This document shows positions 1-5,672 of a stretch of DNA of 7,140 nucleotides, in pieces. A program made the position numbers and the translations under genes. The first letter of the stretch is position 1. Every line of letters begins with the position of its first letter. The DNA lies in contig CALRCS010000035.1 in assembly GCA_943354625.1 (NCBI GenBank), positions 1 through 7,140 of the forward strand, given 5' to 3'. The notes under the pieces were generated by a model. That model did no database searches. It was not told the DNA's origin and saw only the letters and a list, made by a program, of their open reading frames with translations. This DNA comes from Candidatus Nomurabacteria bacterium. GTDB taxonomy: Bacteria > Patescibacteriota > Minisyncoccia > Phycocordibacterales > PALSA-1337.

Positions 1-230
1 GGGTATCAAAAAAAGGAAACTACCGTCCAGCATTCGTGGTTGGTCATGCTTTTAATTGCACGTACCTGAAGTCTCGGTAAGACCGAGTTGCTCAGGCGAT
101 TGGCATAAACACAGTTGCCACCTTGAAGGAGGTTCCTGTATCAGCATTTCCATCCCAAACAACAGCCACCCGAAGACAATCTATCAGATGATGGTTTTTT
201 GGTCAAGTTTTTATAAATTCTATGTAATAT
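1..230. other. Unassigned left-edge segment rich in hairpins
   Basis: I recognise no gene here. The segment is visibly more GC-rich than the flanking AT-rich DNA. On the plus strand it can fold into a nested hairpin (65-96), a second hairpin of TGGCA 101-105 with TGCCA 116-120, and a third of ACCT 120-123 with AGGT 130-133. Frame 3 is open from the window edge to a TAA at 78-80 (ending ...YLKSR) and again from 81 to a TGA at 189-191 without an ATG, so the tail of a gene entering from the left is possible. Alternatives are a structured RNA transcribed rightward toward the palindromic terminator at 231-278, or the decayed end of a mobile element. A short ATG frame at 56-268 runs through that terminator and is not believable as a gene. 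Confidence 0.3.
65..96 (+). repeat. Nested inverted repeat (hairpin)
   Basis: An outer stem of CCTGA (65-69) with TCAGG (92-96) encloses an inner stem of CTCGGT (73-78) with ACCGAG (82-87) around a 3-nt loop. All 11 base pairs are perfect and are separated by small internal loops. It has no U-tract, so it is not a simple terminator. It looks like part of a structured RNA or a mobile-element end, but a homology search would be needed to say which. Confidence 0.5.
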
Positions 231-278
231 ACTATAAATTAAAAAACCCTCATGCAAGGGTTTTTTAATTTCTATAGT
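231..278. terminator. Strong Rho-independent terminator, probably bidirectional
   Basis: A perfect 14-bp inverted repeat (237-250 with 257-270) surrounds a 6-nt loop, CATGCA. Each arm has a GC core (CCCT/AGGG) flanked by six A or T residues, so a U-run follows the GC stem on either strand. The pairing extends to ACTATA (231-236) with TATAGT (273-278) across a 2-nt bulge. It lies about 16 bp beyond the stop codon of the DUF3494 gene and is the obvious end of the leftward transcription unit. It could equally stop rightward transcription from the hairpin-rich segment at 1-230. Confidence 0.85.
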
Positions 279-294
279 ACAATTATTTTGATTA

Positions 295-1065
295 TTAATG
301 ACTTTTTCTAGTTTGTGGAATTGAGACAATATTCTTTTGAAGCGTAACTGCAGTCTGCGCTAGTGCTCTACCATTTAGAGTTGCGCCAGTTAGCATTGCA
401 ATATTCGTCTTGTCCAAGATATTTCCATTAAATGTAGAGCCTGTTCCGAGAGTTGTAGCACCGGCAACTTGCCAAAAAATATTGGAAGCCTGGGCTCCAC
501 CCTTAAGAATAACTTTTTTACCTGAACTAATATCTAGAGTTCCAGAGACCTGAAAAATCCAAATATCAGTTGCACTACCATTGAGAGTTAGATCGGTTGG
601 AATCGTGACAGCGGAACCCCATCGGTAAACACCGGGTGTAAGGGTTAATCCAGTCAGTATTCCGCCACCTACATTAGTCGTTGCAGCAGAGGTCGGTATT
701 CTACCCGCAAGATTGGTGTAAGCGGTTTGCATATCACCAACAGCTGTAGTTAGTAATGTGGCATTAATTGTCCTGCATGCTGGACCGGCTGCGTTAACGG
801 TGTAAATTCTTCCGGTCACCTCTGCACAAGACACTCCTATTGCAGCTCCTGAGATTGGACTTGTCCCAATATTACCAGTAATCCTAGATGAAGGAACATC
901 TGTAATTCCAGTCTTTGAGAGAATTACAAAATTACTTGCTTGTCCAAGATTAATTAGTGTAGTACCAGCTGCAAAAAGAGTACTCGGTAGAAAAGATCCT
1001 GCTACGATAGAGAGTGTGAGGGTGGTTGCAATTAAATAATTTTTATATTTTTTTATATTTTTCAT
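295..1065 (-). CDS. Secreted DUF3494 (ice-binding-like) protein
   Basis: A 256-aa exported protein. Residues 1-33 form a signal peptide: a basic MKNIKKYKN start, a hydrophobic core, and a probable cleavage near LFA-AG. Residues about 36-247 match the DUF3494 pattern: LGQASNFVILSKTGITD near the start, TGNIGTSP, a TAY.NLAGR helix, the GGG.L.G.TLTPGVY.W segment, L.G..TDIWIFQV, ILKGGAQASNIFWQVAGATTLGTGSTFNGNIL, and T.GATLNGRALAQTAVTL. In characterised members this fold is a right-handed beta-solenoid with an alpha-helix beside it. Some bind ice, and others appear to act in adhesion. Cys80 and Cys97 could form a disulfide. The protein stops just after the domain, with no LPXTG, PEP-CTERM or C-terminal membrane anchor, so it is probably released or held non-covalently. 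Its start lies 14 bp after the SdrD-B-like gene and has no Shine-Dalgarno sequence, which suggests co-transcription. Ice binding is not implied by the family name alone. Confidence 0.9.
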   Translation of the reverse strand: MKNIKKYKNYLIATTLTLSIVAGSFLPSTLFAAGTTLINLGQASNFVILSKTGITDVPSSRITGNIGTSPISGAAIGVSCAEVTGRIYTVNAAGPACRTINATLLTTAVGDMQTAYTNLAGRIPTSAATTNVGGGILTGLTLTPGVYRWGSAVTIPTDLTLNGSATDIWIFQVSGTLDISSGKKVILKGGAQASNIFWQVAGATTLGTGSTFNGNILDKTNIAMLTGATLNGRALAQTAVTLQKNIVSIPQTRKSH

Positions 1066-1079
1066 ATTTTTTTATTTTT

Positions 1080-2354
1080 TTATCTACGATTATGTCCCCC
1101 TTTATTTTGATCACTTTCATAATTACTTCTGTCATTGTGTGAGAAATAATATCCTGATTGATCATGACGATTGTCATCTCTATCATCGTCTTCCTTTTCC
1201 TTCTTTTGCTTTATAGCATTTCCAAAATCTACACCGGTAACAGTAGAACTAGCTGTTATTACGATATCTTTTGGATTCTTACTCATACGCTTCCAGCCTT
1301 TCTGATGAGTTTCTCTTACATCATAAGTACCAGTAGCAACATTTGTAAATGAATAGTTTCCATTTACATCAGTTGAAGTAGTAGCTATCAAAGTCACACT
1401 ACCGTCTGGATTATTTAATGACAATCTAATAACCCAACCAGATAGTCCTGGCTCATTTATACCCTTTTTACCATTACGATTTCGATCATTATATTTCATT
1501 CCACTTATAGTTGATGTAGCAGATACAACTGGTGGAGTTATTATTGGATAGATCGTTGTTGGATCACCAGCAAGAGTAGTATTTTCTGCTATTAATACTT
1601 TTCCATTAGAAAGAGTAACAGTTGCTACTACCTTCACTGCTCCAACACTTTGACCATACTGCGCTTCCCTAACATTTACCCAATATCCATCTGTTGCGTA
1701 AGCAAATGTTCCAGATACATCAAAAGGAGATGAGATTTGAGCTCCTGTGATTAATGGAATATTTGCAGTGTTGAATGTATTTGTTTGTAATAATACATCA
1801 CCAGCACTGTATAACCTTACGACTACTGATGTAGCATCAGTGAATACTGCATCTGTTAGACCGAATCCTGCACTATAGCCTTTTAGGAAACCAAGACCTG
1901 TATCGTAGTTTACAACACCAAAGTCTTCAGCGTCTAATAAGCCGAGTGGGATTGCGGCTCCAGAAGTAGAAACCCATGTACCAACTCTAGTTCCTGGAGT
2001 AATATCAGCCCAAGTACCACTCATTGAACCATTAAGAGCTATAGTACCTGTCATATGAATTGACAATGATCCTTGTGAGGCATCAATGTCGATATTGTTA
2101 CCACTAACAGAACCACCGGTTACTGTAAATGGAGATGAGGGGGGAACTGTATCCAGACTTGTACCAGTTATATTGGATCCGCTTTGAGTTAAAACTAAAG
2201 TTTCAGGATAATCTACACTCAAATAATTTACATTTATTCCATACGAACCTGTTGTATTCCAAGATGCTGGTGCTGAAGCCATTGCTGGCAATGCTATGAA
2301 TAAAGGTAACATTGACATCGCTATTAAAGATATTTTTGTAATATTTTTTTTCAT
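1080..2354 (-). CDS. Secreted multidomain surface protein with SdrD-B-like domain
   Basis: A 424-aa exported protein. A signal peptide covers residues 1-28 (MKKNITK, hydrophobic core, ALPAMASA). Residues about 30-132 form a beta-rich domain with TGS, TGG, SGN and SGTW turns that I cannot assign to a family. Residues about 138-278 form a second beta domain (GLLDAEDFGVVNYDTG to AVKVVATVTLSNGKVLIAEN). Residues about 281-380 are an SdrD-B/Cna-B-like domain: ISGMKYNDRNRNGKKGINEPGL carries the Asp/Asn-rich calcium-loop signature, followed by GWVIRL, DVNGNYSF.NV.TGTYDVRE and GVDFGNA. The final 43 residues are an unusual hydrophilic tail rich in Asp, Arg, Asn, His and Gln, without a sortase motif or membrane anchor. 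A role in the cell surface or in attachment is inferred. The gene precedes the DUF3494 gene in a likely operon. No clear promoter or Shine-Dalgarno sequence was found in the AT-rich 119-bp gap upstream. Confidence 0.85.
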   Translation of the reverse strand: MKKNITKISLIAMSMLPLFIALPAMASAPASWNTTGSYGINVNYLSVDYPETLVLTQSGSNITGTSLDTVPPSSPFTVTGGSVSGNNIDIDASQGSLSIHMTGTIALNGSMSGTWADITPGTRVGTWVSTSGAAIPLGLLDAEDFGVVNYDTGLGFLKGYSAGFGLTDAVFTDATSVVVRLYSAGDVLLQTNTFNTANIPLITGAQISSPFDVSGTFAYATDGYWVNVREAQYGQSVGAVKVVATVTLSNGKVLIAENTTLAGDPTTIYPIITPPVVSATSTISGMKYNDRNRNGKKGINEPGLSGWVIRLSLNNPDGSVTLIATTSTDVNGNYSFTNVATGTYDVRETHQKGWKRMSKNPKDIVITASSTVTGVDFGNAIKQKKEKEDDDRDDNRHDQSGYYFSHNDRSNYESDQNKGGHNRR

Positions 2355-2473
2355 TATTTTTAATTATTATATTAATTCTAATAATTTAAATTGATTTATT
2401 CGACCAGCAAAGCGCTCAATATTGGAGCCGATATAGAAATCGAATTATTACAATTTTTATTAAAATTTAATAT

Positions 2474-3880
2474 TTAACTACTCTTTGAGTTTATTGGCAA
2501 TGAGACGCTAAAAACACTACCCTTATTCTTCTCACTTTTTGCACTGACTTTACCACCATGAACTTCTGCGATCCATTTCACAATAGCCAGTCCCAGACCT
2601 ATACTATTCCCGCCAGAACTATGAAACTTATCAGCTCTATAAAATCTTTGAAATACATGTGGTAGATCCTCTTTTGAAATACCGATTCCATCATCAGTTA
2701 TATTTATAATAATATTATCCTTAAATTTATTAACACTAATTTGAGTATGACCATTATTATTACCATATATAATAGAATTTCTAATAAGATTAACTAACAT
2801 TTTTTCCAAATACATCTTATCGCCAACAATACTAAGATCCACAATCTTTCCAGAAGTTATAGTTATATTTCTCTTATGTGCAACAGCTCTACATCTTACA
2901 AGAACTATTCCAATTAAAGATTTCAGATCTATTTTTTCAAAAAGAATTCTATTTTTTAACTCCCAAGCTTTGGAGGTTACCATAGAAAGATCCGTCAGAA
3001 TACTTGATAGATGCTTTACCTCATAGTTGATGGCTCGAAGAGCGCTCTTGGCAGATTTTGGGTTCTTTGAGTTACCTCTCAAAGCAAGATCGACATTACC
3101 CTTTATTATAGCAATAGGGGTGCGCAATTCATGTGTCGCATCTGCAATAGATCCGACTTTCTGCCTTTCTTCATTGAGAAGTCTTTTTGTTTCTTTTATT
3201 AAATCAAGTCTTTTTCTTTCGGTAATATCTCGTATATTACATTGAATGACAAGTTTATCTCCAACCATGTACGAATTGCTCACGAACTCAACCTCAATAG
3301 GCTTCCCGGACTTTGCTTCTAAAGGTAAATTTTCATAACGTATCTGACCTTGCTTCTGCAAGATCTTAAAAGCCTCCCTTGAAGCTTTTATATTTTTAAA
3401 TACTCCAATCTCCCATAATTTTTTATTTAAAAATTCAGCTTTACTATAACCAAGAAGTTTCTCTAGAAATGGATTTACATCTGTTATTTGACCAGTTTCT
3501 GAATCAAGAATAAGTATGCCATCATGAGCAGTTTCAAAAAGACGACGGTAATTGATGCCGGACTCTTTTAACTTTTTTGCTATAATATCTTGTTTTTTAG
3601 CGATTATGGCAAGTTTTTTTGCTGTTACTACTAGCTTACGTCGTACGTCTTCTTTTTCCTTAGCAGTTATAGCAAGTTTTTGGGCCGTTACTACCAGATT
3701 ACGCCTAACTTCTTCTTTTTCTTTAGCGGTTATAGCTAACTTTTCAGCTGTTATTACCAACTTACGTCTGACTTCTTCTTTTTCCTTCGCAGTTAAGGCT
3801 AGTTTCTGAGCAGTTATTACCAGCTTGCGTCTAACATCTTCTTTCCCCTGCGCAATTAATATGAGTTGTTTTCTTTTCAT
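2474..3880 (-). CDS. Soluble PAS-domain sensor histidine kinase with repeat coiled coil
   Basis: A 468-aa kinase that should phosphorylate the response regulator encoded just upstream. There is no transmembrane segment, so it is probably cytoplasmic. Residues 1-107 are a coiled coil of 21-residue repeats (KLVITAQKLALTAKEKEEVRR at 19-39, then 40-60, 61-81 and a diverged fourth copy). Residues about 108-223 are a PAS domain (YRRLFETAHDGILILD..TG.I.DVNP....LLGYS), ending in the PAC-like CNIRDITERK. The HisKA domain follows with phosphoacceptor His250 in ATHELRTP. The HATPase domain has an N box with Asn368 (LVNLIRNS), a G1 box DDGIG (396-400), an F box (FQRFYRAD) and a G2 box GLGLAIVKW. All catalytic motifs are intact. 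The PAS ligand cannot be told from sequence. The start lies 25 bp after the regulator's stop, with no Shine-Dalgarno sequence. Confidence 0.95.
   Translation of the reverse strand: MKRKQLILIAQGKEDVRRKLVITAQKLALTAKEKEEVRRKLVITAEKLAITAKEKEEVRRNLVVTAQKLAITAKEKEDVRRKLVVTAKKLAIIAKKQDIIAKKLKESGINYRRLFETAHDGILILDSETGQITDVNPFLEKLLGYSKAEFLNKKLWEIGVFKNIKASREAFKILQKQGQIRYENLPLEAKSGKPIEVEFVSNSYMVGDKLVIQCNIRDITERKRLDLIKETKRLLNEERQKVGSIADATHELRTPIAIIKGNVDLALRGNSKNPKSAKSALRAINYEVKHLSSILTDLSMVTSKAWELKNRILFEKIDLKSLIGIVLVRCRAVAHKRNITITSGKIVDLSIVGDKMYLEKMLVNLIRNSIIYGNNNGHTQISVNKFKDNIIINITDDGIGISKEDLPHVFQRFYRADKFHSSGGNSIGLGLAIVKWIAEVHGGKVSAKSEKNKGSVFSVSLPINSKSS
3590..3868 (-). repeat. 63-bp in-frame tandem repeats in the kinase gene
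   Basis: Three near-identical 63-bp units (3764-3826, 3701-3763, 3638-3700) each encode 21 residues, exactly three heptads. A diverged copy follows (3590-3637), and a shortened one precedes them (3827-3868, encoding QLILIAQGKEDVRR). Because the unit is a whole number of heptads, adding or losing a copy keeps both the reading frame and the coiled-coil register. Confidence 0.85.
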
Positions 3881-3905
3881 TTTATATGATGACGTATGAT
3901 TACCC

Positions 3906-4574
3906 TTATTCTTTCAATATAAAGCCGACTCCTCTGATAGTATAAATTAAAGGTTTTTTATTTACACTCTCTAGCTTTGAGCGTAAATATTTAATATGGA
4001 CGTTTAGCTCATTGTTTGTTTCTTTGAATTCTGGTCCCCATGCACTATCTATGAGTTTCCTCCTATTTATTGCCTGACCCTTATTCAAAAGTAAATTGTT
4101 GAGAAGTTTATATTCCTTCGGGGTAAGCGAAATGATTTTACCAGCTCGAGTAACTTCGTGTTTCTTTCTATCCATTATCAAATCACTGATTTTTAATATA
4201 TCTTCATCAGCTGTTTTTCGACGACGCAAGACGGCACGGATGCGAGCAAATAATTCAGTAAGCCCAAAAGGTTTTATTAAGTAATCATCAGCACCAGCAT
4301 CAAGACCTGTTACACGGTCCCTCTCAGTACCTCTTGCTGTGAGCATAATAATAGGTGTATGAATTTGATGAGCTCTAAGCTCTCTGCAAACAGTAAAACC
4401 GTCTTTTAATGGAAGCATGATATCTAGAATAACTAATGTATAGTCATTCTTCATAGCTTTATCCAGACCATCTTGTCCATTATAAGCCACATCAACAGAA
4501 TAGCGCTCACCTTTAAGAGCTATCTTCAATATATCAACCAATTTTTTTTCATCTTCGATTATTAAAATTGTCAT
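3906..4574 (-). CDS. OmpR/PhoB-family response regulator
   Basis: A 222-aa two-component DNA-binding regulator. Residues 1-118 are a receiver domain with the acidic pocket E7-D8, phosphoacceptor Asp51 (LVILDIMLP), the switch Thr79 (MLTA) and the conserved Lys101 (LIKPF). Residues about 127-222 are a winged-helix effector domain of the Trans_Reg_C type: SLTPKEYKLLNNLLLNKGQ, then the NELNVHIKYLRSKLE recognition helix, and the wing strand IYTIRGVGFIL. The length is typical of the family. It is the first gene of the leftward unit and is followed by its likely cognate kinase. The divergent region in front holds a direct-repeat site suited to this kind of regulator, so autoregulation and control of the neighbouring sigma gene are plausible. 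No Shine-Dalgarno sequence precedes the ATG. Confidence 0.95.
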   Translation of the reverse strand: MTILIIEDEKKLVDILKIALKGERYSVDVAYNGQDGLDKAMKNDYTLVILDIMLPLKDGFTVCRELRAHQIHTPIIMLTARGTERDRVTGLDAGADDYLIKPFGLTELFARIRAVLRRRKTADEDILKISDLIMDRKKHEVTRAGKIISLTPKEYKLLNNLLLNKGQAINRRKLIDSAWGPEFKETNNELNVHIKYLRSKLESVNKKPLIYTIRGVGFILKE

Positions 4575-4580
4575 ATTCTA

Positions 4581-4609
4581 TTTGTAACATATATAAAAAT
4601 ACTTAGCAA
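4581..4609 (-). promoter_or_regulatory. Candidate promoter of the response-regulator/kinase unit
   Basis: Read leftward, TTGCTA (4609-4604) and TACAAA (4586-4581) are separated by 17 bp, each matching 4 of 6 consensus bases. Only 6 bp separate the -10 element from the ATG, so transcription would begin at or next to the start codon, giving a leaderless mRNA. This agrees with the lack of a Shine-Dalgarno sequence. The region is very AT-rich, so chance matches are likely. Confidence 0.4.
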
Positions 4610-4639
4610 GCATATTATTAAATCTATATTAATAGGCTT

Positions 4640-4661
4640 ATATTAAGTTAATATTAAGTTA
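4640..4661. promoter_or_regulatory. Candidate response-regulator box: two 11-bp tandem repeats
   Basis: ATATTAAGTTA occurs twice back to back (4640-4650 and 4651-4661). A partial third match, CATTAAGTTTA, lies at 4736-4746, just before the sigma-factor ATG. Direct repeats with an 11-bp period, placing two half-sites on one DNA face, are typical OmpR/PhoB-family sites. This one sits between the regulator gene and the divergent sigma gene. Binding by the neighbouring regulator is inferred. Confidence 0.5.
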
Positions 4662-4667
4662 TCCACA
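4659..4667 (+). promoter_or_regulatory. Perfect DnaA-box 9-mer
   Basis: TTATCCACA matches the strong DnaA-box consensus exactly. A weaker copy, TTATCCCCC (7 of 9), follows at 4680-4688 in the same orientation. The left flank (about 4590-4660) is extremely AT-rich. A single good box with no dnaA or other replication gene nearby does not make an origin. DnaA-linked regulation of the divergent promoters, or a chance match, are both possible. Confidence 0.35.
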
Positions 4668-4696
4668 GTGTTCACAGGTTTATCCCCCTATTTACA

Positions 4697-4725
4697 TTGA
4701 CTTATAAATCAGGAAGAAGTACTAT
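4697..4725 (+). promoter_or_regulatory. Candidate promoter of the ECF-like sigma gene
   Basis: TTGACT (4697-4702, 5 of 6) and TACTAT (4720-4725, 4 of 6) are separated by 17 bp. Transcription would begin near 4732, leaving a leader of about 15 nt. That leader contains the partial third regulator-box copy and no Shine-Dalgarno sequence. Confidence 0.4.
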
Positions 4726-4747
4726 ATTAAAATAACATTAAGTTTAC

Positions 4748-5257
4748 ATGACTATGACTCAACAAATACAATTAAGATCAATCCTTACCCTCGCTCATAA
4801 CGACTATGAAAAAGGCTTGAATGCACGTGCATTCTTTAAACTAAGCAATCATGAAACTGGTGAGGATCTAGTACAGATTACTTTTATGAAGACATGGAAT
4901 TATCTCAAAAAAGGAGGTAAGGTAGAAATGATGAAAGCTTTTCTTTATCATATTCTTAACAATCTTATTGTGGATGAATATAGAAAGAGAAAAGAGGCAT
5001 CACTCGATGTTCTAATAGAAAAAGGATTTGATCCTAGCACGACCGATGGTACAGGACTTGTAAACGTCTTAGATGGAAAAGCAGCTATTCTTCTGATAGA
5101 GCATCTTCCCGAAACTTATAAGGAGGTAATGCGTATGAAATATGTACAAGATTTGTCACTAGAAGAAATAGCTATCAAAACTGGATTATCAAGAAATACT
5201 ATTGCTGTACATATACACAGAGGAATAGAAAAAATGAAATTATCGTATAGATATTAA
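4748..5257 (+). CDS. ECF-like RNA polymerase sigma-70 family factor
   Basis: A 169-aa protein with only the two core domains of a group 4 sigma factor. Sigma-2 spans residues about 14-85: the core-binding stretch EDLVQITFMKTWNYL and the -10-recognition helix AFLYHILNNLIVDEYRKRK. Sigma-4 spans about 113-165: LPETYKEVMRMKYVQDLSLEEIA, then the helix-turn-helix TGLSRNTIAVHIHRGIEKMK that reads the -35 element. It should direct RNA polymerase to a small set of promoters. It is the only plus-strand protein gene here and is divergent from the two-component regulator, with which it shares a 173-bp control region. No anti-sigma gene is adjacent, so activity may instead be set by transcription through the regulator. 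A second ATG two codons downstream (4754) is a possible alternative start. I see no clear terminator in the 34 bp before the convergent tRNA gene. Confidence 0.9.
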   Translation: MTMTQQIQLRSILTLAHNDYEKGLNARAFFKLSNHETGEDLVQITFMKTWNYLKKGGKVEMMKAFLYHILNNLIVDEYRKRKEASLDVLIEKGFDPSTTDGTGLVNVLDGKAAILLIEHLPETYKEVMRMKYVQDLSLEEIAIKTGLSRNTIAVHIHRGIEKMKLSYRY

Positions 5258-5291
5258 AATCTTTTTTAGTAAATACATCAATAGAGCCAAG

Positions 5292-5365
5292 TGGAGCCAA
5301 ATGTGAGAATCGGACTCACGTTCCCGCTTTACGAAAGCGGTGTTCTACCACTGAACTAATTTGGC
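5292..5365 (-). tRNA. tRNA-Thr(CGU), CCA encoded
   Basis: A complete 74-nt cloverleaf. The acceptor is GCCAAAT with ATTTGGC, the D stem GTTC/GAAC, and the anticodon stem CCGCT/AGCGG with loop TTCGTAA, giving anticodon CGT at 5333-5331. A 4-nt variable loop is followed by T stem GTGAG/CTCAC with loop TCCGATT, discriminator U and an encoded CCA. G1-C72 and C2-G71 fit threonine identity. It follows the split tRNA-Thr by 7 bp and is probably processed from the same transcript. It has no intron. Confidence 0.95.
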
Positions 5366-5372
5366 AAAATTC

Positions 5373-5628
5373 TGGAGCCGTTGTCCGGGATTGAACCGGA
5401 GACCTCGTCATTCGTTTACACCTCACTTTACAGGAGGACTAGACTGTATCTTTTTCCATAATTAAATGGAAACCCTTGTCAGTCGTTCGGGTGTCAAAAT
5501 TTGACGCCACGGTCTTAACCTAAATTAGGTCTTTAACCGTTATTCGGGATTCATATATATGTTACCAAGTATATGGGCAGGATTTACGATCTACCAATGA
5601 CGTGCTCTACCAACTGAGCTACAACGGC
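5373..5628 (-). tRNA. tRNA-Thr(GGU) interrupted by a group I intron, CCA encoded
   Basis: The 5' exon (5628-5593, 36 nt) has acceptor GCCGTTG, D stem GCTC/GAGC and anticodon-stem strand CGTCA, followed by TTGGT. The 3' exon (5412-5373, 40 nt) begins with AA, then the stem strand TGACG, variable loop AGGTC, T stem TCCGG/CCGGA with loop TTCAATC, acceptor CAACGGC, discriminator U and CCA. Joining them gives a perfect 76-nt tRNA with anticodon loop TTGGTAA, that is anticodon GGU (Thr). G1-C72 and C2-G71 support threonine. The intron follows position 36, the last anticodon base. This is the only junction that puts U before the intron and G at its end, as group I splicing requires. Generic tRNA finders may miss or misplace this gene. 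Confidence 0.93.
5413..5592 (-). ncRNA. 180-nt group I self-splicing intron in tRNA-Thr(GGU)
   Basis: The core can be traced from the sequence. P1: exon GGU (5595-5593) with GCC (5578-5576), giving the U-G wobble at the 5' splice site. P2: CATATA (5575-5570) with TATATG (5557-5552). P3: around CCC (5548-5546) with GGG (5475-5473). P4: ACGGT (5540-5536) with ACCGT (5513-5509). P5: ACCT/AGGT (5530-5527, 5521-5518). P6: GTCA/TGAC (5505-5502, 5496-5493). P7: GACTG (5484-5480) with CAGTC (5446-5442). P8: TTCCAT/ATGGAA (5471-5466, 5459-5454). J8/7 plus P7' reads AAGATACAGTCT, close to the classic group I S element. P9: CCTC/GAGG (5437-5434, 5424-5421). The intron ends in G. It is slightly smaller than the compact Azoarcus tRNA-Ile intron (about 205 nt), has no ORF, and probably belongs to the tRNA-type (IC3-like) group. 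P2 and P3 are the least certain helices. Confidence 0.9.
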
Positions 5629-5643
5629 CAATGACACTAGATA

Positions 5644-5672
5644 AGAATAATCTATTTATTGAATATTTTCAA
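5644..5672 (-). promoter_or_regulatory. Candidate promoter of the tRNA-Thr pair
   Basis: Read leftward, TTGAAA (5672-5667, 5 of 6) and TATTCT (5649-5644, 4 of 6) have a 17-bp spacer. Transcription would begin near 5637, about 9 nt before the tRNA 5' end. The -35 lies inside the last codons of the LAGLIDADG-like gene, so the tRNAs could be made independently of it. Confidence 0.4.

Noticed and set aside
56..268. 70-aa plus-strand ORF at the left edge
   Set aside because: It runs through hairpins and across the strong palindromic terminator, has no recognisable domain, and its C-terminal half is just translated AT-rich terminator sequence.
1158..1352. 64-aa plus-strand ORF inside the surface-protein gene (similar cases at 3027-3245 and 4096-4284)
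   Set aside because: These are reverse-strand shadows of long genes with clear domains; none has its own ribosome site, promoter or recognisable domain.
3552..3809. 85-aa plus-strand ORF with repeated residues
   Set aside because: It is the antisense shadow of the kinase's 63-bp coiled-coil repeats; its apparent repetition comes from the real gene on the other strand.
3638..3826. Regular tandem repeats as a possible CRISPR or minisatellite
   Set aside because: The units are contiguous with no spacers and encode in-frame heptads of a well-formed histidine kinase.
4590..4688. Chromosomal replication origin
   Set aside because: Only one perfect DnaA box and one weak copy are present, with no dnaA, dnaN or gidA-like neighbour; a regulatory or chance site is more economical.
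5413..5592. Archaeal-type (bulge-helix-bulge) tRNA intron, or two unrelated tRNA fragments
   Set aside because: The 180-nt length, U-before/G-at-end splice sites and traceable P4-P9 core fit group I. The exons rejoin into a perfect cloverleaf, which chance fragments would not.
5411..5597. Alternative anticodons (ACG, GCG, GGG) from other exon junctions
   Set aside because: Only the junction after GGU gives both a U at the 5' splice site and a terminal intron G; it also fits the Thr-like acceptor pairs.
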